Source of the DNA: an uncultured SAR116 cluster alpha proteobacterium
GTDB lineage: Bacteria; Pseudomonadota; Alphaproteobacteria; Puniceispirillales; Marisalimonadaceae
Assembly (NCBI GenBank): GCA_902615325.1
Contig: CACMOJ010000012.1
Span: forward strand, 1 to 46,869
DNA: 46,869 nt
Reading direction: 5' to 3'
The notes beneath the pieces were generated by a model. The model made no database searches and had not been told where the DNA came from. It was given only the letters and a program-made list of their open reading frames with translations. Of the stretch, positions 17,473 to 26,035 are shown piece by piece; positions within the stretch are counted from its first letter, which is position 1; the number at the start of each line of letters is the position of its first letter. Made by a program: the position numbers and the translations under genes.

Positions 17473-17652
17473 TTAAAAATCTATATCCATACCATTTATA
17501 GAATAGGTTTTACCATTAAAACCTTTATCCATTTTTTCAATATCAGTCATTTTTTGCGAATCAACTCTTTTAAATGGATTTTTTTTCATTTGTTCTAAAC
17601 GTTTTTTGTTTTGAAACTTTCCAAAGAGTTTATATTTTATTTTGTTAATCAT
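17473..17652 (-). CDS. Small conserved-looking ORF, 59 aa, function unknown
   Basis: A 59-aa reading frame starting with ATG at 17652, overlapping the end of the DCC-family gene by 8 bases, and ending with TAA at 17473. It is lysine-rich and soluble (MINKIKYKLFGKF...), with a compact C-terminal GKTYSINGMDIDF. No membrane segment, signal peptide or cysteine is present. Its position fits the sixth and last gene of the minus-strand run that starts with the helicase at 21874. It occupies most of what would otherwise be a 240-base gap. Function unknown; support is positional and compositional. Confidence 0.55.
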   Translation of the reverse strand: MINKIKYKLFGKFQNKKRLEQMKKNPFKRVDSQKMTDIEKMDKGFNGKTYSINGMDIDF

Positions 17653-18013
17653 TATTCTTACTAATAATACAATGTTCTAATTTGTTAAATCTATAGTAAG
17701 CAAGTTTCTTATAGATTACAGATAATAAACTTTTAACTATTGGCAAAGACGCAATAAAAGCCAAAAATTTCCAGTACGTTAGATTTTTCCAAATTAAAAT
17801 AAAGGCATCAACTCCAATATATTGTTTATTTTTAGTATCAAATGCATGCAGATACAACAGGGCATCTGATTGTTTAACATTAAATTCTTTTAAATCTTTA
17901 GGGTTATTAGCAATATCTAACCATTTAAACTTTTTATTATTGGCAATTTTTTTATAATAACTAATCTCTTTACTACATAATCCACACTTACCATCATAAA
18001 GAACTTTTATCAT
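17645..18013 (-). CDS. DCC-family thiol-disulfide oxidoreductase-like protein (DUF393)
   Basis: A 122-aa protein opening with VLYDGKCGLCSKE. The family's DxxCxxC is present as Asp7, Cys10 and Cys13. The rest fits the DUF393 fold, including a mid-protein YIGVDAFILIWKNL segment. It sits 4 bases after coq7 on the same strand; DCC proteins near ubiquinone genes are seen in other alphaproteobacteria, so a link to quinone or membrane redox work is possible but unproven. Confidence 0.85.
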   Translation of the reverse strand: MIKVLYDGKCGLCSKEISYYKKIANNKKFKWLDIANNPKDLKEFNVKQSDALLYLHAFDTKNKQYIGVDAFILIWKNLTYWKFLAFIASLPIVKSLLSVIYKKLAYYRFNKLEHCIISKNND

Positions 18014-18017
18014 ATTG

Positions 18018-18584
18018 TTAAACTAACTTTGAAACATTTACCGCCATATTAGAACCTGACCCAACAATTTTTTTCCAAAAGTTGGTAAATTTACTTTCAT
18101 CTTTTTTTAATACTTTTGATCTCGCATCTTGTTGGTGTTCTATTTCTTCATCACAGCATTTTTTTAAAACCATTGCTAACTTGTAATTTAGATTATTATT
18201 TAATAAATATTCAATTTGTTCGTTGTAATGCTTCTCAACAAAAGTTTCGACTGCATCTACAGTAATGCAAAAAAATTTATAACCAAACATTGCTGACAAA
18301 AATCCTAAAACAAAACCCATAACTCTCCATAAAAAAAGTAATTTGCTTTTTTCATTAGAGGTTAAAAGATTTTCCATGACTATCAGATGATTGGTTTCAG
18401 TTAAAATATGTTCTTTTGACATCTTTGATATTTTTTTATTCCAAAAAATAAAACTTGCACCTTTGTAAATCCAAACTGCTCCTGTTTCTCCAGCGTGGTT
18501 TGACCTCATCCATTTAATCATAAATTTTGGAATATTAATTCCAATTGCATTGTATTTTTTTAAAATATCTTCCACTAAAATCAT
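18018..18584 (-). CDS. coq7: Demethoxyubiquinone hydroxylase, Coq7 family
   Basis: Di-iron monooxygenase for the C-6 hydroxylation step of ubiquinone synthesis at the membrane. 188 aa, full length. The iron ligands are visible as Glu33 (SNHAGETGA), Glu63 and His66 (TETNH), Glu113 (VDAVETFVEKHY), and Glu147 and His150 (DEEIEHQ). A hydrophobic stretch around 83-103 suits membrane association. ATG at 18584; it overlaps the upstream 70-aa gene by 4 bases. An aerobic, ubiquinone-using host is implied. Confidence 0.93.
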   Translation of the reverse strand: MILVEDILKKYNAIGINIPKFMIKWMRSNHAGETGAVWIYKGASFIFWNKKISKMSKEHILTETNHLIVMENLLTSNEKSKLLFLWRVMGFVLGFLSAMFGYKFFCITVDAVETFVEKHYNEQIEYLLNNNLNYKLAMVLKKCCDEEIEHQQDARSKVLKKDESKFTNFWKKIVGSGSNMAVNVSKLV

Positions 18585-18793
18585 CTATAAATATTATTTA
18601 TTTTACTATGTTTTGATTTTCTTCCGGATACCCTTTCACGCCAAAGTTTAAAACTTCTAGGCTTGAGATTACTTCTCATCAATTTTATAACCTGCTTTTC
18701 GTTTAACCCAGTTTGTTCTTTAATTGAATCAAAACTGATTTCATCTGCCCAAGCGAAGTCAATTACTTTATTTAGATGCTTTTCATTTAACAT
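18581..18793 (-). CDS. DUF2805 / TIGR03643 family small protein
   Basis: A 70-aa basic protein. IDFAWADEISFDSIKEQTGLNEKQVIKLMR followed by LKPRSFKLWRERVSGRKSKH matches the TIGR03643 (DUF2805) pattern; key parts are EKQVIKLMRSNLK and WRERVSGR. The helix-turn-helix-like spacing and basic tail suggest nucleic-acid binding, but no function is established. It starts one base after the pdeM stop and overlaps coq7 by 4 bases. Confidence 0.85.
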   Translation of the reverse strand: MLNEKHLNKVIDFAWADEISFDSIKEQTGLNEKQVIKLMRSNLKPRSFKLWRERVSGRKSKHSKINNIYR

Positions 18794-18794
18794 T

Positions 18795-19454
18795 TTATTT
18801 CAAATCTGATGAAGAAAATTTATATACATTTTTTCCACTACATATATATGCATTAAAACCAGATTTTAAATAAGGCTTAAATATTTTATTATTAATCGAT
18901 AGCCCTCCAGTATATTTTCCAAATGAAGGAAGAATTAACTTACTTTCAGTTTGTAAAATACATTTTTCAGTTACTGTTTTTCCATTCAATTTGATAGACA
19001 AAGTTGGGTGATAATGTCCAGAAATCTGATGTCTATCATCAATAACTGCTTCATGAATAAACTCAATATTATTTATTCGTAAAATTTTATGACTTGGAAT
19101 TTCATACATTATATTTTTATCATGATTTCCCTCAATTAAAATGAATTCATAAAGATTAGTTAATGATTTTAATTTCTTTTGAGTATTGATATTCATTCTA
19201 TTTAATGAGTTTTTATCGTGAAAAGTATCACCTAAAAAAATAATTTTTTTAATTACATAGTTTGATAAAATTTTTTCTAATTTGATTAATGTTTCTAAAC
19301 TGTCATATGGAGGAATATATTGCCCATACTTAGCGTAACTTGAGCCTTTTTCTAGATGTAAATCTGAAACAATTGCAGTGTTAAGCTTTGACCAAATGAG
19401 AATTCCGTGTGGATCTATATCAAATGTATTTTGACAAAACTCTAGTTTTTTCAT
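18795..19454 (-). CDS. pdeM: Ligase-associated metallophosphoesterase PdeM
   Basis: A 219-aa phosphoesterase of the calcineurin-like fold, part of the four-gene ligase-associated DNA damage response set (TIGR04123). Metal and active-site motifs occur in order: DLH (31-33), GD (75-76), GNHD (109-112) and GHYHP (146-150). The run DLHLEKGSSYAKYGQYIPPYDS is typical of this subfamily (key DLHLEKGSSYA). It overlaps the helicase gene by 4 bases and is translated with it. Predicted nuclease or phosphodiesterase acting on DNA ends; the exact substrate is not known. Confidence 0.93.
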   Translation of the reverse strand: MKKLEFCQNTFDIDPHGILIWSKLNTAIVSDLHLEKGSSYAKYGQYIPPYDSLETLIKLEKILSNYVIKKIIFLGDTFHDKNSLNRMNINTQKKLKSLTNLYEFILIEGNHDKNIMYEIPSHKILRINNIEFIHEAVIDDRHQISGHYHPTLSIKLNGKTVTEKCILQTESKLILPSFGKYTGGLSINNKIFKPYLKSGFNAYICSGKNVYKFSSSDLK

Positions 19455-21874
19455 GAAAAACCAATTTCCCTAAGTAATTCATTTTCAAATTCTTCCAGAT
19501 AATATTCATTAAGCTCATCTTTATTAATTGTTTCTCGATTTATTTCAAGCAAAAGAGGTACTGCTAATGGGGATATTTTTTTTAATTTTTTAAATAAAAT
19601 TTTATTTTGAATTCTCTTCATTAGTTTTCCTAATCTATCAATTGAAATCAAACCATTTAATGAATCTTCTTTAGCAACTTTAAGAAGCAAGTGATTACCT
19701 TCATGTTTCTTAAGTACATCATAAATCAAATCTGTATTAAATAAAATTTGCTTCGATGTTTTTGTCAAACCAGGCATTTTTCTTTCAATTAGACCTGAAA
19801 TAATCGATGCATCTCTAAAATTTTTTTTCATTAATGGAGTGTCATCTAACCATTCATACAAATCACTTATCATTAAATCTTCATTAAATAAGGATTTAAT
19901 CTCATTGATTTCTTTCATGCTCCAAATAGCGAGTGCATAGTCAGTTGCAACAAATCCGAGTGGTTTAAGATTATATCTTTGCATTCTCTTCGAAATTAAA
20001 AAACCTAAAGTCTGATGAACATTTCTTCCTTCAAAGGCATAACAAATTAAAAAATGTCTTTTTTTATTCCCCATTTTTCTAGGAAAAGTCTCAATTAATA
20101 CTTTATCTTGCATTGGTAAAATTGACTTTTGAGATTGTAAAATTAACCAATCTTTTATCTGCTCAGGATAACTCTCTAAGGATTGCTTTTTGCTAAGTAT
20201 TTTTTTCACTTGAGATGCTAACTCAGATGTTAAAGGCATTCTTCCACCAGCGTAAGATGGTATTTTAGGCCTTTTATCTTTTGTTAAAGCTACATGAACT
20301 CCCTTCTGTGATATATTTAAAAACTTTAAAACTTTACCCCCAAACAGAAAAGTATCACCCTCTGTCAAGCCTTCAATGAACCATTCTTCTATATTACCTA
20401 AAGTTTTATTTCGAAGCTTAACTTTAAGCATGTAAGATTCAACAATAGTACCAATATTCATTTTGTACTTCTGTCTAACTGTCTTATTTTTAATTGCAAA
20501 CTGGTTATTTTTATTTAATCCGATTTTAGAGTATCTCTGGTATTGTCTAAGTGAATAACCACCGTTTTGAACAAACTCCAAAGTTTGGGTAAAATCTTCT
20601 ATTGAAAGTTTTCTGTAAGGCCAAGCGGTTTTGACATTTTTGTAAAGTTTGTTTTTATCGAATGGATTACTACAGGCAACACCTAATATATGCTGAGCTA
20701 AAACATCAAGACTACCAGATTTTAAATTATCTCCATCTATAATGTTTTCTTTTATAGCTTCTATTGCAGCCAAACATTCAAGATATTCAAATCTATTTCC
20801 TGGAACTAATAAAGCATTTGATGGTTTGTTTAATGTATGATTACTTCTACCAATTCTTTGTAATAATCTTGAAACACCTTTTGGAGCACCAACTTGAATA
20901 ATTAAGTCTATTTTTGCCCAATCAATTCCGAGATCTAAAGAACTTGTTGCAACCACACAATCAATCTCTCCTTTGGACATTTTCTGTTCAACTTTTCTTC
21001 TTATTTCTCTTTCAAGGCTTCCGTGATGAACAGCTATTTTCAAATTAGATTTATTTTCAAGCCATAAATTATGAAAAATTAACTCGGCTTGTGCTCTAGT
21101 ATTAACAAAAATTATACTCATTTCTGCTTTTTCAATTTTTGTATATAGTGCTCTGATTGAATAGGTTGCCATATGACCTGACCAAGGTATTCTGTTGTCA
21201 GACATTAAAATTTCTACCTTTGGCTTATTTAAAGATGGAATATCAATAATTTTTTTTTGTTTATTTTGAGATAAAAAGTTCAAAACATTTTCTTTATCTT
21301 TGATAGTAGCCGATAACCCAATTTTAGTATAATTCGAAGCTAATTCATTTAATCTTGCTATATTAAGTGATAATAAGTCGCCTCTTTTAGAGTTTATTAA
21401 TGTATGAATTTCATCAATAATTAAAAATTTAATATTTTTAAAATAATGTTCAGCATTTTCATCTGACATCAACAAAGCAAAAGACTCAGGAGTTGTCATA
21501 AGCATTTGTGGTGGCGATGTCTTTTGCCTTCTTTTTTTTGCGTATGAAGTATCACCAGTTCTCGTCTCAACAGAAATATTTAAAGATTGGTCATTTATTG
21601 GTTGAACCAAATTTCTTTGTACATCAACAGTAAGTGCTTTTAGTGGTGAAATATAAAGCGTATGTAGAAAATTATCTTTATATTTTTTTTCAATTAAATC
21701 TGTAATTGCCGGCATGAATCCAGCAAGAGTTTTTCCACCTCCTGTTGGTGCAACTAGCAATATGTCATATCCTTTTGCAGTCTCTTCCAGTGTAGCAATT
21801 TGATGTTTGTGATAACTCCAACCATTTTTATTTAACCATTTAGTAATAGGATGAGACTTTAATTTTGGTATCAT
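19451..21874 (-). CDS. Ligase-associated DEXH-box helicase (Lhr-like)
   Basis: An 807-aa superfamily 2 helicase of the Lhr group (TIGR04121 type). Motif I is TGGGKT (44-49), motif II DEIH (154-157), motif III LSAT, and motif VI QRIGRSNH. The C-terminal half is the DEAD/DEAH-associated and Lhr-core region. It begins at ATG 21874, only 17 bases from the divergent exonuclease start, with no visible Shine-Dalgarno. It heads a tight minus-strand operon with pdeM, DUF2805, coq7, the DCC protein and the 59-aa ORF. Confidence 0.95.
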   Translation of the reverse strand: MIPKLKSHPITKWLNKNGWSYHKHQIATLEETAKGYDILLVAPTGGGKTLAGFMPAITDLIEKKYKDNFLHTLYISPLKALTVDVQRNLVQPINDQSLNISVETRTGDTSYAKKRRQKTSPPQMLMTTPESFALLMSDENAEHYFKNIKFLIIDEIHTLINSKRGDLLSLNIARLNELASNYTKIGLSATIKDKENVLNFLSQNKQKKIIDIPSLNKPKVEILMSDNRIPWSGHMATYSIRALYTKIEKAEMSIIFVNTRAQAELIFHNLWLENKSNLKIAVHHGSLEREIRRKVEQKMSKGEIDCVVATSSLDLGIDWAKIDLIIQVGAPKGVSRLLQRIGRSNHTLNKPSNALLVPGNRFEYLECLAAIEAIKENIIDGDNLKSGSLDVLAQHILGVACSNPFDKNKLYKNVKTAWPYRKLSIEDFTQTLEFVQNGGYSLRQYQRYSKIGLNKNNQFAIKNKTVRQKYKMNIGTIVESYMLKVKLRNKTLGNIEEWFIEGLTEGDTFLFGGKVLKFLNISQKGVHVALTKDKRPKIPSYAGGRMPLTSELASQVKKILSKKQSLESYPEQIKDWLILQSQKSILPMQDKVLIETFPRKMGNKKRHFLICYAFEGRNVHQTLGFLISKRMQRYNLKPLGFVATDYALAIWSMKEINEIKSLFNEDLMISDLYEWLDDTPLMKKNFRDASIISGLIERKMPGLTKTSKQILFNTDLIYDVLKKHEGNHLLLKVAKEDSLNGLISIDRLGKLMKRIQNKILFKKLKKISPLAVPLLLEINRETINKDELNEYYLEEFENELLREIGFS

Positions 21875-21891
21875 AATGATATATAAAAAAT

Positions 21892-22887
21892 ATGGACTGG
21901 ATTAATAAACATTTACAAATATTACCAATAAATACCTTTATTGATCCAATTTTTCCAGTTGAAAATGCAATCATAACTCATGCTCATGCTGACCATGCAA
22001 AGCCTGGGCATAATAATGTTCTTGCAACAAAACATACAATAGAAATTATGAAAATTAGATATGGTGAGAATTGTGCAAATAATTTTCAAGAATTATCATT
22101 TAATTCTCCATTAAATATTAATGGTGTAAAAGTTACTTTTTTTCCAGCTGGACATATATTAGGAAGTACTCAGGTTTTACTTGAATATCAAAAAGATAAA
22201 ATAAATTTTACTGGTGATTTTAAAATAACGAAGGATGATACTTGTGAAAACTTTAGACCTGTCACATGCGATACATTAGTAACTGAAGCAACATTTGGCC
22301 TACCTATATTTCAACATCCAGATCCAGAATTTGAGATAAATAAATTAATTGTATCAATAAAAAAATTTCCAAATCGTCCACATTTAATTGGTGTTTATGC
22401 TCTTGGAAAAGCCCAACGTTTAATTAAATTATTGAGAAATAAAGGATATGACGAAACTATTTTTATCCATGGAGCATTAGAGAAGATTTGTGATTATTAT
22501 ATTCAGTCTGGAATAAGTTTAGGAAATTTGTCGAAGGCTCTTATTAAAGGTGAAAAAAAAGATTTTAATGGAAAAATAATTTTAGCTCCACCTTCAGCTT
22601 TGAAATCAACCTGGTCAAGAAGATTTATAGACCCTATATTGTCTCACGCTTCAGGATGGATGTCAGTAAAACAAAGAGCGAAACAGAGTTTAGTTGAATT
22701 ACCTTTATTAATATCAGATCATGCTGATTGGAATGAATTAACATCAAATATAAATAATAGTTTAGCAAAAAATATTTTAGTTACACATGGTCGAGAAGAA
22801 GCTTTGGTACACTGGTGTAAAAAAAGAGGCTTAAAAGCATCTGCATTATCTATTCAAGGTAGAGACGATAGTGGAGAAGAAATGTGA
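21892..22887 (+). CDS. Ligase-associated DNA exonuclease (metallo-beta-lactamase/beta-CASP type)
   Basis: A 331-aa predicted DNA exonuclease of the ligase-associated set (TIGR04122 type). The zinc-binding motif is HAHADH (30-35), then AGHILGSTQV, TGDF and later LISDHADWNEL. ILVTHGREEALVHW closes the fold. The ATG at 21892 has an A-rich leader and no ribosome site, possibly a leaderless or very short-leader message. It overlaps the ligase start by 4 bases. Confidence 0.93.
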   Translation: MDWINKHLQILPINTFIDPIFPVENAIITHAHADHAKPGHNNVLATKHTIEIMKIRYGENCANNFQELSFNSPLNINGVKVTFFPAGHILGSTQVLLEYQKDKINFTGDFKITKDDTCENFRPVTCDTLVTEATFGLPIFQHPDPEFEINKLIVSIKKFPNRPHLIGVYALGKAQRLIKLLRNKGYDETIFIHGALEKICDYYIQSGISLGNLSKALIKGEKKDFNGKIILAPPSALKSTWSRRFIDPILSHASGWMSVKQRAKQSLVELPLLISDHADWNELTSNINNSLAKNILVTHGREEALVHWCKKRGLKASALSIQGRDDSGEEM

Positions 22888-24455
22888 GAGAGTTTAGCCA
22901 ATTAATTAATCAATTAATTCTTACTAGATCAAGAAACAGAAAAATTGAATTATTAAACCATTATTTTAAAAATACAAAAAATCCCGACAGAGGATTGGCG
23001 TTAGCAATTTTAACAGGAAATTTGAAAATTAAAAATATTTCAATTTCAAAAATCAAAGAAATGATTAAAGAAGAAGTCGATCCTGAATTGTTTGATTTAT
23101 CATATGATTATGTTGGCGATCTCGCTGAAACTATAGCTTTAATTTGGCCTTATAAGCAAAAAGGTACAGTGCCAAAGTTAAGCTTTATTATTAATGAATT
23201 AGAAAGTTCAAGTAATACAAATATAAACAGATTAATAAAAAAATATCTTTCAATTTTTTCAGAAAATGAAAGATGGGCATTTGTTAAACTTTTATCTGGT
23301 GGTCTAAGAATTGGTGTTTCAACAAGGTTAACAAAACTTTCATTAATTCATAATGCAGATATTAAGATCTCAGAAGTTGAACAAATTTGGCATGGTGTAG
23401 TTCCTCCATATATAAAATTGTTTAGTTGGATTTTTGAAAAAGGCCCTAAACCTGAGATAGAGGTTGAAAAAGTATTTCATCCTTTAATGCTAGCTCACCC
23501 AATTGAAAAAAAAGATTTTAACAGCTTAAACCCAGAGGATTTTTTAGCAGAATGGAAGTGGGACGGAATAAGAGTACAATTAGTTTTGTTTAAATCCAAA
23601 ATAAGAATCTTCTCTCGAACTGGGGATGATATTTCACATACTTTTCCAGAAATACAAAATAATGATAATGACTTAGTTGTTTTAGACGGAGAACTATTGG
23701 TTGGAAATGATTATACACCTCTTAAATTTAATAAATTACAACAAAGACTAAATAGAAAAAAAGTATTAAAAGTTCATTTAGAAAATTTTCCAGCTTTTGT
23801 AAAACTTTATGATATTTTATTTTTAAAAAATAGAGATTTAAGAAGCTTAGATTTTTCTGAAAGACGTAAAATTTTATCCGATTGGCATTATAAAGTACAA
23901 AATATATTTTTTGATCTTTCAGAAGTTTTCAAATTTAAAACTTGGGAAGAACTCACAAATATTAAATCCAAAAAATTGAATGAAAATGAACACGAAGGTT
24001 TGATGATTAAAAGGAAAAATAGTGCTTACATTTCAGGAAGACCAAAAGGTCATTGGTATAAATGGAAAAATGAACCATTAGTAGTAGATGCAGTTATGAT
24101 GTATGCCCAGAGAGGTCATGGTAAGAGAAGTTCATATTATTCAGATTTTACTTTTGGTCTTTGGGATAAAGACAATATAGTTCCTATTTGCAAAGCATAT
24201 TTTGGCTTTAATAATAAAGAATTAGAAATCTTGGATAAGTTTGTTAGAAATAATACCATTAATAAATATGGTCCTGTAAGAGAAGTTGAAAAAAAATTTG
24301 TAGTTGAAATAGCATTTGATTCTGTTGATTTTAGTAAAAGACACAAATCTGGTGTAGCGCTTCGTTTCCCAAGAATAAAACGTTTAAGAGAAGACAAACC
24401 TATTGAAGAAGTTATAGATTTAGATCACTTCAGAGAAAATTTTATAAATAATTAA
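22884..24455 (+). CDS. ATP-dependent DNA ligase, ligase-associated DNA damage response type
   Basis: A 523-aa ATP-dependent DNA ligase (TIGR04120 type), additional to the housekeeping NAD ligase expected elsewhere. It has an N-terminal helical domain (about 1-200). The adenylation domain carries nucleophile Lys225 in EWKWDGIRVQL. Further motifs are FSRTGDDIS, LDGELLV, EGLMIKR and WYKWK, followed by the OB-fold C-terminal part ending FPRIKRLREDK. The start is GTG at 22884, sharing four bases with the exonuclease end, with GGAG at 22873-22876 upstream. It seals breaks processed by its cluster partners, by family knowledge. Confidence 0.95.
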   Translation: MREFSQLINQLILTRSRNRKIELLNHYFKNTKNPDRGLALAILTGNLKIKNISISKIKEMIKEEVDPELFDLSYDYVGDLAETIALIWPYKQKGTVPKLSFIINELESSSNTNINRLIKKYLSIFSENERWAFVKLLSGGLRIGVSTRLTKLSLIHNADIKISEVEQIWHGVVPPYIKLFSWIFEKGPKPEIEVEKVFHPLMLAHPIEKKDFNSLNPEDFLAEWKWDGIRVQLVLFKSKIRIFSRTGDDISHTFPEIQNNDNDLVVLDGELLVGNDYTPLKFNKLQQRLNRKKVLKVHLENFPAFVKLYDILFLKNRDLRSLDFSERRKILSDWHYKVQNIFFDLSEVFKFKTWEELTNIKSKKLNENEHEGLMIKRKNSAYISGRPKGHWYKWKNEPLVVDAVMMYAQRGHGKRSSYYSDFTFGLWDKDNIVPICKAYFGFNNKELEILDKFVRNNTINKYGPVREVEKKFVVEIAFDSVDFSKRHKSGVALRFPRIKRLREDKPIEEVIDLDHFRENFINN

Positions 24456-24471
24456 CAAGTAAAATTTATTG

Positions 24472-24501
24472 TTGCTTGACTCTCTTTGCTTTCCTTAGAA
24501 T
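24472..24501 (+). promoter_or_regulatory. Candidate promoter of the tctCBA-type operon
   Basis: TTGCTT (24472-24477) and TAGAAT (24496-24501) are separated by 18 bases, upstream of a strong ribosome site. An overlapping TTGACT lies at 24476-24481. These are weak matches in AT-rich DNA. Confidence 0.35.
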
Positions 24502-24524
24502 AGTATTAATTATTATATAAATTC

Positions 24525-24530
24525 AGGAGG
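24525..24530 (+). promoter_or_regulatory. Perfect ribosome binding site of the tctC-type gene
   Basis: AGGAGG five bases before the ATG at 24536 is the strongest Shine-Dalgarno in the transporter region and suits an abundant binding protein. Confidence 0.75.
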
Positions 24531-24535
24531 AATTA

Positions 24536-25513
24536 ATGATTAATAAAAAAACACTTTTGAGTATTGGCTCAGGTCTTACTATCCTAACAGGTTTAGTAGC
24601 TTTTACCACTGCTCCAAGTTTTGCTGACAAAAAACCAGCTATTGAAGTAGTTACTCACGCTGGTGCTGGAGGTGGAACAGATGTTAACTCAAGAATGATG
24701 ATGTTAAGATCTAGAAGAACTCTAAAACAAGACATGGTTGTTGTTAATAAAAGAGGTGGTGGTGGAGCTGCTGCTATGAATTATTTTATGACAAGACCTG
24801 CAGATGGAAATACAATCCTAACTTTTACAGTAGGTCATGCTATTACAATGGCAATGGGTAAAACTAAGTTAAAAGTTAGTGATATGGCTCCTATAGCAAG
24901 AGGAACTAATGACCCTCAAATACTAATGGTTAATTGCAAAAAAAGTCCATACAAAACACCTGAAGATTTTGTTGCTGGAATGAAAAAAGGTGACAAAATG
25001 ACATTTGGAGGTACTCATACTGGTACTATTGATCATATTACAGTTTATTTATGGGCTAAAAAATTAGGTCAAAAAATGCCTAAATATATCCCATTTAAAG
25101 GTGGAGCAGAGTTAGCGACAAGACTTGTTGCCGGAGAAGTAGATGTAGGAACACTTAATTTATCTGAAGCAGCAGCACCAGTTGAAGCTGGCGATGTTTG
25201 TCCACTTGTAATATTAGGAGAAAACGCAATGGCTCCTATTCCAAAAGCTAAAACAGCTAAATCTCTTGGAATAGACCTAGTTCTTTCAACAACAAGAGGT
25301 TTCGTAACTCACGCTGGCGTTGATAAAGCTAGAGTTACTGAACTTGAAAAAGGAATGGCGAAAGCGATGAAACATTCTATGTATCAAGCTTATTTAGCTA
25401 ATTCTGGATTAGACAACACTTCACCTCAACCATCAGGACCTTGGGGAAAGCAAATTGCATTTATGGTTGGTGAATTTGGACCAGCTCTTAAAGAAATGGG
25501 CTTAATTAAGTAA
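24536..25513 (+). CDS. tctC: Tripartite tricarboxylate transporter substrate-binding protein (TctC/Bug family)
   Basis: A 325-aa periplasmic binding protein of the Bug/TctC family. A signal peptide ends near SFADKK (about residue 30). The mature region has AGAGGGTDVNSRMM, the carboxylate-binding loop region, KRGGGGAAAMNYFMTRPADGNT, and YIPFKGGAELATRLVAGEVD. These are standard TctC landmarks. Its ligand is a carboxylate but cannot be named. It is followed by a hairpin before the membrane genes, and its ribosome site is strong, consistent with excess binding protein over permease. Confidence 0.93.
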   Translation: MINKKTLLSIGSGLTILTGLVAFTTAPSFADKKPAIEVVTHAGAGGGTDVNSRMMMLRSRRTLKQDMVVVNKRGGGGAAAMNYFMTRPADGNTILTFTVGHAITMAMGKTKLKVSDMAPIARGTNDPQILMVNCKKSPYKTPEDFVAGMKKGDKMTFGGTHTGTIDHITVYLWAKKLGQKMPKYIPFKGGAELATRLVAGEVDVGTLNLSEAAAPVEAGDVCPLVILGENAMAPIPKAKTAKSLGIDLVLSTTRGFVTHAGVDKARVTELEKGMAKAMKHSMYQAYLANSGLDNTSPQPSGPWGKQIAFMVGEFGPALKEMGLIK

Positions 25514-25522
25514 ATATTTATT

Positions 25523-25550
25523 AATGCCCTCTTTGTTTTAAGAGGGCATT
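25523..25550 (+). other. Intercistronic hairpin after tctC
   Basis: An 11-bp perfect stem (25523-25533 with 25540-25550) with a 6-base loop lies between tctC and tctB. It is followed by TAATTAAA rather than a long U-run, so it may be a partial terminator or a 3' stabiliser. Confidence 0.75.
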
Positions 25551-25562
25551 TAATTAAACATT

Positions 25563-26024
25563 ATGTCTAACAAATTTTATACAGTTCCATTATTCCTTAC
25601 AATATTTTCAATTATTGTAATTGGAATATCTTTACAGTTAGATACTTCACCTGAAATGATTGTAGGTGATAGTATGCAAGCTAGGTCTTTTCCAATTTTT
25701 TTAATGGTTCTGATGCTTGTTTTAATAGCTGTGTTAACATTCCAATATAAAACAAATAACCCAGCCCCCGTTAAACTAGAAAAATTTCCGACTTGGGGTA
25801 GTATGGGCTTATTTTTAATTTTTTATTTATTAACAGTTTTCACAGATATGTTTATTGGAATTTTTGTTGTAATGTTATTAATGGGGTTATTGTGGGGTGA
25901 AAAGAGAATTTGGCTTTCTTTTTTAACTGCGACTTTGACCCCCTTATTAATTTTTTTATTGTTTGATTTTGTTTTAAAAATCAGATTTCCAAGAGGAATT
26001 TTAATGGATTTGTATTATGGTTAG
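25563..26024 (+). CDS. tctB: Tripartite tricarboxylate transporter small membrane subunit (TctB)
   Basis: A 153-aa protein with four hydrophobic segments, as expected for TctB: near residues 8-25, 42-60, 78-96 and 100-135. The loop DSMQARSFPIFLMVLM between the first two is typical (ARxFP). It starts 12 bases after the hairpin and ends 11 bases before the large subunit. Small subunit of a sodium- or proton-driven carboxylate importer. Confidence 0.88.
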   Translation: MSNKFYTVPLFLTIFSIIVIGISLQLDTSPEMIVGDSMQARSFPIFLMVLMLVLIAVLTFQYKTNNPAPVKLEKFPTWGSMGLFLIFYLLTVFTDMFIGIFVVMLLMGLLWGEKRIWLSFLTATLTPLLIFLLFDFVLKIRFPRGILMDLYYG

Positions 26025-26035
26025 AGTGGTAGCTT

